DNA of 64,000 nucleotides from Micrococcus flavus (lineage in GTDB: Bacteria > Actinomycetota > Actinomycetes > Actinomycetales > Micrococcaceae), in contig NZ_JACHMC010000001.1 of assembly GCF_014204815.1 (NCBI RefSeq), positions 682,001 through 746,000 on the forward strand. Direction: 5' to 3'. The translations under genes were made by a program, and so were the position numbers. The notes below the pieces were generated by a model that did no database searches, had not been told where the DNA came from, and was given only the letters and a program-made list of their open reading frames with translations. Shown in pieces: positions 35,745-43,749 of this stretch (position 1 is the first letter of the stretch; every line of letters starts with the position of its first letter).

Positions 35745-37096
35745 TGAGCACCGAGCAGACCGTCCCGGTCCCCGTGCACCCCGTCCCCGAGGACGCCGTG
35801 CGTCCCGAGCACGCCCCCGAGGAGGCCGCCCCGGGCCTCGACTACGACGCCCGCGGCGTCATGGCCGCCAAGGACTACGACGCCGTGATCGTCGCGTCCT
35901 TCGGCGGGCCCGAGGGCCAGGAGGACGTGATCCCGTTCCTGCGCAACGTCACGCGCGGGCGCGGCATCCCGGACGAGCGCCTCGAGGAGGTGGCCACCCA
36001 CTACCGCGCCAACGGGGGCGTGAGCCCCATCAACGCCCAGAACCGCGCGCTGATCGCCGCGCTGGAGGAGGAGTTCGCCTCCCGCGGCATCGACCTGCCC
36101 GTGTACTTCGGCAACCGCAACTGGGAGCCGTACCTGCCGGACACGCTCCAGCGGGCGTACGACGACGGCCACCGCCGGATCCTGACGGTCACCACGTCCG
36201 CCTACTCCTGCTACTCCTCCTGCCGCCAGTACCGCGAGGACATGGGCATGGCCCTGCGCTCCACCGGGTTGGAGGGGAAGCTGGACCTGGACAAGACCCG
36301 CCAGTACTTCAACCACCCCGGCTTCGTGGAGCCCTTCGCCGAGGGCCTGCGTTCGGACCTGATCTCGATCCGCGGCGAGGTGGGCGACGACGCCCGCCTC
36401 CACGTCCTGTTCGCCACGCACTCCATCCCCACCGCCGACGCCGAGGCGGCCGGCCCGCGCGGGCTGGCGGCGGACCTGCGTGAGCAGGCCGGCGGCGCCC
36501 CGGGCGAGGTCGAGGGCGCGGACGTCTACTCCGCCCAGCACCTCGACGTGATCCGCGAGATCATCGCCCGGGTGCCCGAGGCCGAGGGCGTCGACTGGTC
36601 CCTGGTGTACCAGTCCCGCTCCGGCGCCCCGCACGTGCCGTGGCTCGAACCGGACGTCAACGACGCCATGGAGGCCCTGGCCGGTCCGGACGCCCCTGCG
36701 GACGAGCAGGGTCGCCGGGTGGCGGGCTTCGTCGTCGTGCCGGTGGGCTTCGTCTCGGACCACATGGAGGTCCTGTGGGACCTGGACACCGAGGCGAAGG
36801 AGACTGCCGGCGAGCTCGGCGTGGCCTTCCGCCGCAGCCCCACCCCGGGCACGGACCCGCGGTTCGTGGCGGGCCTGGCCGACCTCGTCGAGGAGCGCCT
36901 GGGCCGCCGCGAGGGCCGTGCGTCGACCGGCTGCTTCCCGGCCTGGTACGACGTGTGCCGCCCGGACTGCTGCGTCAAGGTGATGCGGGACGGCTCCGTG
37001 CGACCCACCACCTCCGCGGTGGACGCCCCCGTGCGCGGCCTCGCCGAGCACGAGGCCGGCCAGGCCCAGGGCCCGGAGGGGGCCGACGCGCGGTGA
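35744..37096 (+). CDS. hemH: Coproporphyrin ferrochelatase HemH (CpfC)
   Basis: 450 residues, longer than most ferrochelatases because of about 40 low-complexity N-terminal residues. Motifs are VIVASFGGPEGQEDV, the catalytic-His region VLFATHSIP and LVYQSRSGAP. Near the C terminus four cysteines in CFPAWYDVCRPDCC, with an earlier Cys in SSCRQY, fit the [2Fe-2S] cluster known in actinobacterial ferrochelatases. It inserts iron into coproporphyrin III. The start overlaps the hemQ stop by one base. Confidence 0.94.
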   Translation: MSTEQTVPVPVHPVPEDAVRPEHAPEEAAPGLDYDARGVMAAKDYDAVIVASFGGPEGQEDVIPFLRNVTRGRGIPDERLEEVATHYRANGGVSPINAQNRALIAALEEEFASRGIDLPVYFGNRNWEPYLPDTLQRAYDDGHRRILTVTTSAYSCYSSCRQYREDMGMALRSTGLEGKLDLDKTRQYFNHPGFVEPFAEGLRSDLISIRGEVGDDARLHVLFATHSIPTADAEAAGPRGLAADLREQAGGAPGEVEGADVYSAQHLDVIREIIARVPEAEGVDWSLVYQSRSGAPHVPWLEPDVNDAMEALAGPDAPADEQGRRVAGFVVVPVGFVSDHMEVLWDLDTEAKETAGELGVAFRRSPTPGTDPRFVAGLADLVEERLGRREGRASTGCFPAWYDVCRPDCCVKVMRDGSVRPTTSAVDAPVRGLAEHEAGQAQGPEGADAR

Positions 37097-38322
37097 CCGC
37101 ACAGGCGCAGCCCGGACCGGGCCCCGCGACCGCCGTCAGGGTGGGCACGCGGGGCTCGGCCCTGGCCACCACGCAGACCCGCCACGTGGCCGAGGCGCTC
37201 ACCGAGCGCTCCGGCCTGGGCCACGAGCTCGTGGTCATCCGCACCGAGGGCGACGTCACCAAGGGCTCGCTCGCCTCGCTGGGGGGCACGGGCGTGTTCG
37301 CGTCCGCGCTGCGGGAGGCGGTGCTGGACGGACGCGTGGACATGGCGGTGCACTCGCTCAAGGACCTGCCCGCGGCCCAACCGCCGGGGCTGGAGATCGC
37401 CGCCGTGCCCCCGCGCGCGGACCTGCGGGACGCGCTGTGCGCCCGCGACGGCTTCACCCTGGCCACCCTCCCCGAGGGGGCGAAGGTGGGCACCGGCTCG
37501 CCGCGCCGCGTGGCGCAACTGAAGGCGCTGCGCCCGGACCTGGAGCTCGTGGACATCCGCGGCAACGTGCAGACGCGCCTGGCGCGCGTGCCCGGCCTCG
37601 AGCAGCACGACGACGGCGCGCCCGTCGCCGAGGGCGCCCCCCGCGGGGACCTCGACGCCGTGGTGCTCGCGTGCGCCGGACTCGACCGACTGGGCCTGCA
37701 GCACGTGATCACTGAGCGGATCGACCCCGAGGTGATGCTCCCGGCCCCCGGCCAGGGGGCGCTCGCGGTGGAGATCCGAGAGGAGGACGGGCCGCTGCTG
37801 GCGGAGTCGGTCCTGGACCCCGATTCGCATGCCGGCCGGCTGCGGGCCGCGCTCGAGCTGGTGGACGACCGGGACACGCACGTGGCCGTCACCGCCGAGC
37901 GGGCACTGCTGCTGCGCCTCGAGGCCGGCTGCGCCGCCCCGATCGGCGCCGTGACGCAGGTGGAGAAGGGCGTGGCCGAGGACGGCTCGCCCGCCCCGCG
38001 GATCGTGATGTCCGCGATGGTCGCCGCCATGGACGGCTCCCAGGTGCTGCGCCGGACTTCGTCCGTGCAGCTGGACGCCGTGCCCGCGGACGTGGCGGAC
38101 GACCCGGCCGAGGCCGACGAGTGGCTCGAGGACACCCTGTTCCTGGCCGCCGGCGCGCTGGGCGTGCACCTGGCCGAGCAGTTCGTGGCCGAGGGCGCGG
38201 ACCTGCTGCCGGGCACCGCCCGCGGGGCGGCGGAGGACGACCCGGAGCAGGTCACCTCGGACGTGCCCGGCACCGGCGTGGTCGGCGAGGAGCGGCCCGG
38301 ACCCGCCGACGCCGGAGCCTGA
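37093..38322 (+). CDS. hemC: Porphobilinogen deaminase HemC
   Basis: 409 residues. Motifs are VRVGTRGSALATTQT, VHSLKDLPAAQPPGL, VGTGSPRRVAQL and the dipyrromethane-cofactor Cys in RLEAGCAAPIGAV near residue 278. It polymerises four porphobilinogens to hydroxymethylbilane. Compared with the usual 310-330 residues there is an insertion before DLDAVVLACAGLDRLG and an acidic tail of about 45 residues. GTG start overlaps the hemH stop by four bases. Confidence 0.95.
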   Translation: MTAQAQPGPGPATAVRVGTRGSALATTQTRHVAEALTERSGLGHELVVIRTEGDVTKGSLASLGGTGVFASALREAVLDGRVDMAVHSLKDLPAAQPPGLEIAAVPPRADLRDALCARDGFTLATLPEGAKVGTGSPRRVAQLKALRPDLELVDIRGNVQTRLARVPGLEQHDDGAPVAEGAPRGDLDAVVLACAGLDRLGLQHVITERIDPEVMLPAPGQGALAVEIREEDGPLLAESVLDPDSHAGRLRAALELVDDRDTHVAVTAERALLLRLEAGCAAPIGAVTQVEKGVAEDGSPAPRIVMSAMVAAMDGSQVLRRTSSVQLDAVPADVADDPAEADEWLEDTLFLAAGALGVHLAEQFVAEGADLLPGTARGAAEDDPEQVTSDVPGTGVVGEERPGPADAGA

Positions 38323-38323
38323 G

Positions 38324-39142
38324 ATGCGCCTGCTGCTGACCCGCCGCCCGGCCCAGGCGGGCGACCTCGAAGCGGGACTGCGGGCCATGACGGGACCGGA
38401 CGGCGTCCCGTTCGAGGTCGGGTTCCTGCCGGCCACGGACACCGAGCTGCCCGACGACGACGGCCTCGCGCGCCTGCGCGGGGCCGTCGTCGCGCTCGGG
38501 GCCGGCGAGGTCGCGGTGCTGGTGGTGACCAGCCCGAACGGGGCCCGGGCCCTGGCGGCCGCCGGGTGGGACGGGAGTGTGCCCGCGGGTGTGCGGGTGG
38601 CCGCCACCGGGCCGGGGACCGTGCGGGTGCTGCGCGAGGTCGGCGTGCGAGGCGCGGTGTGGGTGCCGGAGGAGGACCGCTCCGCTGCGGGCATCCTGGC
38701 CGGGCTGCCGGGTCCGACGCGACCGGGGGACCGGCTGCTGCTCCCGCAGTCCGCGCGCGCCTCCGACGAGTTCGCCGTGAGGCTGCGGGAGCTCGGCTGG
38801 GCCGTGGACCGTGTGGCGGCCTACCGCACCGTGGCGTATCCGGGGGATCCCGCCCGACGGCTGCTGCCGGAGGACCCGGCCGGCGCGGATGTGGTCTCTC
38901 CGGCCGAGCTCGATGATCAGCCGGCGTCGACCGCCATCGTGCTCACCAGCCCCAGTGCGGTGGAGGAGCTGCTGGACACCGCGGCGGCGGAGATGCTGCG
39001 CTCGGGCGCGCTGCCGTGCATCGCGCTCGGGGCCCCCACGCGCCGGGCCATGGACGCGGCCGGCCTGCCCGTGGCCGCGCAGGCCACGACGCCGGACGCC
39101 CCCGGCGTCGCCGCGGCCGTCAGGCGGGCCATGGCCGCCTGA
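38324..39142 (+). CDS. hemD: Uroporphyrinogen III synthase HemD
   Basis: 272 residues with the loose HemD pattern: MRLLLTRRPAQAGDL at the start, VLVVTSPNGARALAAAGW, then RLLLPQSARASDEFAVRLRELGWAVDRVAAYRTV, and the late TSPSAVEELLD, PCIALGAPTRRAMDAAGL. It cyclises hydroxymethylbilane to uroporphyrinogen III. Last gene of the plus-strand hem operon; hemB and hemL, usually next, are separated from it by the accessory block 39143-43749. Confidence 0.9.
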   Translation: MRLLLTRRPAQAGDLEAGLRAMTGPDGVPFEVGFLPATDTELPDDDGLARLRGAVVALGAGEVAVLVVTSPNGARALAAAGWDGSVPAGVRVAATGPGTVRVLREVGVRGAVWVPEEDRSAAGILAGLPGPTRPGDRLLLPQSARASDEFAVRLRELGWAVDRVAAYRTVAYPGDPARRLLPEDPAGADVVSPAELDDQPASTAIVLTSPSAVEELLDTAAAEMLRSGALPCIALGAPTRRAMDAAGLPVAAQATTPDAPGVAAAVRRAMAA

Positions 39143-39151
39143 CAGGAGGGG

Positions 39152-39424
39152 TCAGGCGGAGGCAGGACCGTCGTCGTCGGCGTCCGGAGCGACGACCGGG
39201 TGCGTGTGGTCCTCGTCCTCGGGCCGTGCGCCGAGCCCGCCGAGCACGTCCACCCGCGGTGGGCGCAGGATGGCCACGGACACGTTGTTGAAGCCCGTGT
39301 TCGCGAGCACGTGGGAGGCCTCTTCGTCCGTGAGGTCGTACGCATGCGCCAGCATGCGCACGTTCTCGGTGTAGAAGGCATGCAGGCGGTCGACGCCGCG
39401 GAGGAATTCGAGGGTGTTGGCCAT
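39152..39424 (-). CDS. Small protein of unknown function
   Basis: 90 residues, not recognised. An N-terminal helical part (about 1-50; LHAFYTENVRMLAHAYDLTDEEASHVL) is followed by VSVAILRPPRVDVLGGLG and a strongly acidic His/Asp-rich tail. Codon use is GC3-rich like neighbours. On the minus strand CACAGT stands six bases before the ATG, the local leaderless pattern with one mismatch, which supports the start. It is convergent with hemD with only nine bases between stops. Confidence 0.5.
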   Translation of the reverse strand: MANTLEFLRGVDRLHAFYTENVRMLAHAYDLTDEEASHVLANTGFNNVSVAILRPPRVDVLGGLGARPEDEDHTHPVVAPDADDDGPASA

Positions 39425-39466
39425 GGGCCCACTGTGCCGGACGGAGGTGACGCGTGGGTGAACGTG

Positions 39467-40243
39467 TCAGCCGAGCACGCCGCGTTGCGCCAGGACGCCG
39501 ACCCCCTGGACCGCCAGCACCACGCCGAGGATGCCGAGGATCCAGGCCGCGGTGGCGGCGCCGGAGAGGTTCGCCCAGCCGTCCACGCGGCGCAGCGCAG
39601 GGTCGATGCGCGCCGCTGCGGCCAGCCGCAGGCCCAGCAGGACGAGTGCCGGCAGCACCATGACGAGGCAGTATCCGGCCAGCAGTCCGACGGCGGCGCC
39701 CAGGGACGGTGCGTGGGCCGTGAGCAGTCCGATCGCGCCGAGGTAGGGCAGCATCGTGGCGACCTCGAGCGCCACGGCGGCCACCGCCACACCGACCACC
39801 GCCCCCGACGAGCCCGTGATCCGCTCGCGCCAGCCTCGGCGTCGGTGCGCGGCGGCGGACTCGGCCGTCCGCTCGGCCGAAGCACCGACCCGGGCGGCCC
39901 GGCGGGCGCGACGACGCGCGCCCCCGTCGGCGGGCTCGATCACGAAGCTCAGGACGAGCAGTCCCGCGCCGATCACGACCTGGGCGATGTACGCGGGGGT
40001 GGACTCCAGGGTGGCTCCGATCCCGTCGCCCGCTGTGGCGATGACGGCACCCGCGCCGAGGAGCACGGCGAGGCCGAGCAGGAAGTACAGAGCCGCGACG
40101 ACGGCCAGGTAGAGGAGGAGGCGGCCGACCGGCGGGCGCCGTCCGGAGAGCAGGAGCCAGACCGGCACGATGAGCGTGCCGACGCTGGTGGAGTCGACGA
40201 GTGCGAGGAGCGCGAGCGTGCCGAGCAGGGCGACGGGCGTCAT
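39467..40243 (-). CDS. GAP-family integral membrane protein
   Basis: 258 residues with six hydrophobic segments arranged as three plus three around a basic cytoplasmic loop of about 45 residues (RRRARRAARVGASAERTAE region near 110-140). The form matches the actinobacterial GAP/Sap family (sulfolipid-addressing-protein-like, within the LysE-like superfamily), thought to export lipids or small molecules. The substrate here is unknown. The ribosome site GGAGGGG is five to six bases before the ATG. The divergent TetR gene and two palindromes in the shared 81-base gap indicate local repression. Confidence 0.75.
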   Translation of the reverse strand: MTPVALLGTLALLALVDSTSVGTLIVPVWLLLSGRRPPVGRLLLYLAVVAALYFLLGLAVLLGAGAVIATAGDGIGATLESTPAYIAQVVIGAGLLVLSFVIEPADGGARRRARRAARVGASAERTAESAAAHRRRGWRERITGSSGAVVGVAVAAVALEVATMLPYLGAIGLLTAHAPSLGAAVGLLAGYCLVMVLPALVLLGLRLAAAARIDPALRRVDGWANLSGAATAAWILGILGVVLAVQGVGVLAQRGVLG

Positions 40244-40263
40244 GGGTCCCCTCCGGAGGTCTG

Positions 40264-40279
40264 TGGCACGAGCGTGCCA
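40264..40279. promoter_or_regulatory. Operator 1 for the divergent TetR/GAP pair
   Basis: TGGCAC-GAGC-GTGCCA, a perfect 6+6 palindrome (7+7 counting the flanking G and C). It lies at the predicted transcription start of the GAP gene. Confidence 0.65.
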
Positions 40280-40285
40280 CGGACG

Positions 40286-40291
40286 ACGTTA
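40286..40291 (-). promoter_or_regulatory. Probable -10 of the GAP-family gene
   Basis: TAACGT on the minus strand between the two operators. The predicted start near 40279 leaves a leader of about 36 bases with the ribosome site. Confidence 0.4.
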
Positions 40292-40305
40292 GCACGGGTG
40301 TGCCA
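40290..40305. promoter_or_regulatory. Operator 2 for the divergent TetR/GAP pair
   Basis: TAGCAC-GGGT-GTGCCA, the same spacing as operator 1 with one mismatched pair. Centre-to-centre distance is 26 bases. It overlaps the -35 region of the tetR promoter and the promoter of the GAP gene. Confidence 0.55.
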
Positions 40306-40312
40306 CGCACCG

Positions 40313-40324
40313 TAGGGTGGAGGG
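40313..40324 (+). promoter_or_regulatory. Leaderless-type promoter of the second tetR gene
   Basis: TAGGGT at 40313-40318, six bases, then GTG at 40325. Confidence 0.5.
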
Positions 40325-40969
40325 GTGACCCGTGCATTCGACCCCGAGGCGCGCCGCGCCGAACTCGCCGAGGCCGTGGGACGTGTCCTGCTCCGGGACG
40401 GGATTGGCGCGGTGTCCGTGCGCACGGTCGCTGCCGAGGCCGGCGTCGCGGTGGGATCCCTGCGCTATGTGTTCCCGAGCCGCACGGACCTGGTGGTCGG
40501 CGCGGCACGACACATGGTGGCGCAGTCCCGCGCGCGGCTGACGGCCCCGCGCCCGGGGACCACCGCGCGCGGGTACGCCGAGCAGCTGGCGCAGGGTCTG
40601 CTGCCGCTCATGGAGCAGACCCGCGCCGACCTGGAGATCAATGTCGCCCTCATCGCGGAGGCGCGAGCCGTGCCTGAGCTGCGGCCGGTGCGGGACGAGG
40701 TCCAGGCCGGGGTGCGGGAGGCCGTGGACGGGATCGTGCGACTGCTGCGCTGCGACCCGCCCGTGGCAGGTCCGATGACCGCGGCGGAGCATCACGCCGC
40801 GCTGCGGCTGCACGCGCTGCTGGACGGGCTCGCCCTCGGCCTGCTCCATCACGACGACGTCGGCCCGGGATGGCAGGCCCGGGCCGACGAGGCGTGGGGG
40901 GTGGTGCTCGCAGAACTCGACCGGATCGCGGCGGAGGCCGGGACCGTCAGCGGCGGCGGCGCTGCTTGA
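40325..40969 (+). CDS. TetR-family regulator of the GAP-family gene
   Basis: 214 residues. The N-terminal helix-turn-helix reads LLRDGIGAVSVRTVAAEAGVAVGSLRYVFPSRTDLVVGAA (about 23-62). A C-terminal domain of the TetR_C_6 or similar type follows. Divergent from the membrane-protein gene, with two matching palindromes between them, the standard layout for an autoregulated local repressor. The 3' end overlaps the convergent NYN gene by 23 bases. Confidence 0.88.
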   Translation: MTRAFDPEARRAELAEAVGRVLLRDGIGAVSVRTVAAEAGVAVGSLRYVFPSRTDLVVGAARHMVAQSRARLTAPRPGTTARGYAEQLAQGLLPLMEQTRADLEINVALIAEARAVPELRPVRDEVQAGVREAVDGIVRLLRCDPPVAGPMTAAEHHAALRLHALLDGLALGLLHHDDVGPGWQARADEAWGVVLAELDRIAAEAGTVSGGGAA

Positions 40970-42014
40970 GCGAGACCTCCATGCTGCGGCCCTCCGTGCG
41001 GGTCTCCAGGTACGGCTGGTCGGCGACGAGCGTCGAGAGCTTCGCGTGGCCGAAGTCGCGCGGGTCGAAGTCCACGTGGGCGCGGGTCACGTGCTGGCCG
41101 ATCAGGGAGAGCGAGGCCCAGCCGTCGTCGCCGGAGGTGGCGTTGACGGCCTTGACCAGTGCGGACTGGAGGTTGATGCGGGAGGCGGCCTCGTCGTCGT
41201 CCGCGCGCACGTCCGGGGGGGTGGGGTCCTCGGCGGGGGTGATGACCTCGTCCGACTCCACGTCCACCAGCACGGAGCCGCGGCCGGCGCCGCGGCCACG
41301 GCCGCGCACGGTGCGCTGCGGGGCGGCGGTGGCCTGGTCGGCCGGTGCGGCCGACTCGGCGGGACGGTCCGCGGCCGTGGCGTCATCGGTGATGGTCTCG
41401 GTGGACTCCGCGGGCTCGGTGGAGCGTGCGGCCGTCTTGGACTTGGACCGGCCGCCGGAGCGCCGGTTGCCCGTGGACGGGCCCTCCTTGGCCTCGCGGA
41501 TGTCCTTGGGGGAGGGGTCGGCCTCGAGGGAGGGGGCCGGCTCGGCGTCGTCGACGTCGTCCGTGTGGGTGCCGAGCAGCTCGAGGTAGATGAACTGGTC
41601 CACGGCGTTGCGCAGGGAGGCGGGGGTCTTGCGGGCGCCCAGGCCGATCACGCGCTTGCCGGACTCGCGCAGGCGGGTGGCCAGGCGCGTGAAGTCGGAG
41701 TCGGAGGAGACCAGCGCGAACGCGTCCACGTTGCCCATCCAGAGCAGGTCCATCGCGTCGATGATCAGCGCCGAGTCCGAGGAGTTCTTGCCGATCGTGT
41801 ACGCGAACTGCTGCACGGGCTGGATGGCGAGCTCGTTGAGCGCCTTCTTCCAGCCGTTGAGGTTCGTGGTGGTCCAGTCCCCGTAGGCGCGCTTGATGGT
41901 GGGCGTGCCGTACGTGGCCAGCTCCTCGAGGATCAGGCCGGCGTACTTGGGCGAGATGTTGTCGCAGTCCAGGAGCACGGCGATGCGCAGGGAGGCGGGG
42001 GTGGGTTCAGGCAT
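40947..42014 (-). CDS. NYN-domain (PIN-like) RNase with C-terminal LOTUS-type domain
   Basis: 355 residues. The NYN/DUF88 domain (about 10-150) has the acidic cluster typical of the fold: VLLDCDN near 13-19, the middle SALIIDAMDLLW and DAFALVSSDSDFTRLATRLRE. A low-complexity linker (150-285, with RGRGRGAGRG) leads to a C-terminal module with LVKAVNATSGDDGWASLSLIGQ and FDPRDFGHAKLSTLV, which I read as an OST-HTH/LOTUS RNA-binding domain. Role presumably RNA cleavage; target unknown. High-GC like the chromosome. TACCCT seven bases before the ATG suggests a leaderless message. Its start faces the foreign ATPase gene, 109 bases away. Confidence 0.9.
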   Translation of the reverse strand: MPEPTPASLRIAVLLDCDNISPKYAGLILEELATYGTPTIKRAYGDWTTTNLNGWKKALNELAIQPVQQFAYTIGKNSSDSALIIDAMDLLWMGNVDAFALVSSDSDFTRLATRLRESGKRVIGLGARKTPASLRNAVDQFIYLELLGTHTDDVDDAEPAPSLEADPSPKDIREAKEGPSTGNRRSGGRSKSKTAARSTEPAESTETITDDATAADRPAESAAPADQATAAPQRTVRGRGRGAGRGSVLVDVESDEVITPAEDPTPPDVRADDDEAASRINLQSALVKAVNATSGDDGWASLSLIGQHVTRAHVDFDPRDFGHAKLSTLVADQPYLETRTEGRSMEVSLKQRRRR

Positions 42015-42027
42015 GGGTCCCAGGGTA
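42015..42027 (-). promoter_or_regulatory. Leaderless-type promoter of the NYN gene
   Basis: TACCCT at 42027-42022 (minus strand), seven bases, then ATG at 42014. It lies at the edge of the AT-rich segment. Confidence 0.5.
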
Positions 42028-42033
42028 CGCGGG

Positions 42034-42061
42034 TTGTAGGTTTGGATGGGAGTGATATTCT
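42034..42061 (+). promoter_or_regulatory. Promoter of the foreign ATPase gene (extended -10)
   Basis: TTGTAG at 42034-42039, a 16-base spacer, then TATTCT at 42056-42061 preceded by TGA (extended -10 TGN). This is closer to a general bacterial sigma-70 promoter than the other promoters in the window. The predicted leader is about 55 bases. Confidence 0.55.
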
Positions 42062-42090
42062 GCCGACCAGAGCGTGAAAATGAGGGAGTT

Positions 42091-42108
42091 GGAAAAGTTC
42101 GCTTTTCC
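42091..42108 (+). promoter_or_regulatory. Leader hairpin before the ATPase ribosome site
   Basis: GGAAAAG-TTCG-CTTTTCC, a perfect 7-bp stem with a TTCG loop, ending two bases before AAGGGG (42111-42116). It could modulate translation or be a binding site. Confidence 0.55.
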
Positions 42109-42123
42109 AGAAGGGGCGTAGGT

Positions 42124-43683
42124 GTGACTGAAACTTCGTCGTTCTTCGAGGCCTATAACATCAGTGGCAACCCATTTGCATCGACAAACGCTGAGAATGA
42201 GGATCTCCTTTCGGAGTATTTTGTTGCCCCGCCGTATTTTGAGAGTGTAGTTGGTCTGGCGGAAACGCCGAAGTCCACCATTGTGTTTGCCCCGCGAGGT
42301 AGTGGAAAAACGGCCCAGCGCAAAATGATTGAAAATCGAGCCGCGTTGCCTGATTCCAATTTTGCTTGCATTAGCTACACCGACTTTACTGGTATCACCC
42401 CCGACACTGCTTCATTGGCGCAGCATAAATTGGCGATTTGTCGCCTCATGACGGTAGCCGCCCTGGGGCACATCGAAGCTCAGCCCGAGAGGGCCGACGG
42501 TCTTAGTAAGCACGAGAAGCTCGTTCTCACAACAGCATCGCAGCAGCTCCTCGGAGGGCTGAGCCAGAGCGAATTTCAGACTGCACTCGGTTCTGTGAAG
42601 TCACTCGGACAGAAGTGGAGTGATATCTGGAACAGGTACGGCGGCATCATGGCTGTAGTGGTTAACGCCGCTATGAAAAAGTTGGGCATGGATGACGTCA
42701 ACATTGATGCCCCTGCGGGGTCGGAAGGCGCCCGGGGGGTTATTGATGGGCAGTATCTCTACAGTCAGCTGGCGAGCCTCTTTGCCACTCTCGGGTTTTC
42801 CGCGGTATATGTCCTTGTTGATAAGGTTGATGAGACCGTTTTCACGAACAATGATAAGAGCGCTACCTTTAATCTCATAAGTGCGTTGCTATTCGACCTG
42901 CCCACGCTCGAGCAGCCTGGGGTGGCGTATAAGTTTTTCCTGGGCGACTATCTCAAGATGGCGTTCCTTGATGGTGGTGGACGTGATGACCGAATTCTAG
43001 TTACGAACCTTCACTGGACTACCGACGAGCTCAGTACAATGCTATCTAGGCGCCTCATGGCGTACTCTGAGAACCAAGTAGATAGTTTTAATGCTTTTCT
43101 CGACAAGAATGTGGAGGTAGATCTCCACGAGTTGATTTGCCGCCTGAATCCTGAGTCCCCGCGGGATCTGATTAGGATGTGCGATCGAATTATTACGGAG
43201 CATACGCGTCGAGCGGGCTATCCAGTAACAATTGGTCGGTTTTCTATGCTGGCTGGCATTCACGAATTTAGCGCAAATTGGTGCGACAGTCGATTCAGCT
43301 CGATCATGAGCGAAATTCGCCGCGTGCCCCTTACCTCTTTTACAAACCGAGAACTTGCCAATAACACCTTTCGTATTGACGATACCTCGATGAGGAATAA
43401 AATCGCGAAGTGGGTTGACGCTGGTGCGGTATCTATCGTGGCCCAGCAGCCTGGAGTGCGACCCGGCCGCCCTAGTAATGTCTATGCGTTCGCCGACCCA
43501 AGGCTCGTGATCGCTAAAGAAGCTCGCGGCCGCCTGGCTGACTCGTTGAGCACTGGCGTCTTTGTGTGTCGCGAGTGCAATGAAATCGTGATCGCATCCG
43601 ACGAAGCTGTTAAGTGTTTGTCATGTGGATCAGATTTCAATTCCTGGCATAGCCTCTGGGACTCTGTCACTCCTGGTGCGTGA
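42124..43683 (+). CDS. Foreign P-loop ATPase with C-terminal zinc ribbon
   Basis: 519 residues. N-terminal [23 protein letters not shown] (16-40) leads into Walker A APRGSGKT (56-63). Walker B is [10 protein letters not shown] (228-237). A later [16 protein letters not shown] and [15 protein letters not shown] resemble ORC/STAND-type AAA+ ATPases. A winged-helix-like region follows, then a zinc ribbon CREC...CLSC (Cys 482, 485, 498, 501). My best family guess is the Sll1717-type P-loop ATPases, not certain. The GTG at 42124 has AAGGGG seven bases upstream. Base use is foreign: the line 42841-42900 counts 42 % GC against 75 % at 44221-44280, and codons such as ATA and AGG appear. No partner gene is present. 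A defence or plasmid/phage-related role is inference. Confidence 0.88.
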   Translation: MTETSSFFEAYNISGNPFASTNAENEDLLSEYFVAPPYFESVVGLAETPKSTIVFAPRGSGKTAQRKMIENRAALPDSNFACISYTDFTGITPDTASLAQHKLAICRLMTVAALGHIEAQPERADGLSKHEKLVLTTASQQLLGGLSQSEFQTALGSVKSLGQKWSDIWNRYGGIMAVVVNAAMKKLGMDDVNIDAPAGSEGARGVIDGQYLYSQLASLFATLGFSAVYVLVDKVDETVFTNNDKSATFNLISALLFDLPTLEQPGVAYKFFLGDYLKMAFLDGGGRDDRILVTNLHWTTDELSTMLSRRLMAYSENQVDSFNAFLDKNVEVDLHELICRLNPESPRDLIRMCDRIITEHTRRAGYPVTIGRFSMLAGIHEFSANWCDSRFSSIMSEIRRVPLTSFTNRELANNTFRIDDTSMRNKIAKWVDAGAVSIVAQQPGVRPGRPSNVYAFADPRLVIAKEARGRLADSLSTGVFVCRECNEIVIASDEAVKCLSCGSDFNSWHSLWDSVTPGA

Positions 43684-43708
43684 CAGGTCTCAACTGTGCG
43701 CGGCCACC

Positions 43709-43714
43709 TAGACT
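43709..43714 (+). promoter_or_regulatory. Probable hemB promoter
   Basis: TAGACT at 43709-43714 gives a leader of about 30 bases with AGGAG at 43732-43736. It would free hemB-hemL from dependence on the upstream hem operon. Confidence 0.45.
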
Positions 43715-43749
43715 GGTCGGGTTCCCCAACCAGGAGTGTGTGACCCGTC

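Noticed and set aside
37500-37700. Insertion in HemC as a possible fusion
   Set aside because: The extra residues are low-complexity and all HemC motifs are in order; it looks like a loop expansion, not a new domain.
42028-43724. Possible 6-bp target duplication CGGGTT flanking the foreign ATPase gene
   Set aside because: CGGGTT occurs near both edges, but a six-base match in GC-rich DNA is easily due to chance, and no transposase, terminal repeats or integrase is present.
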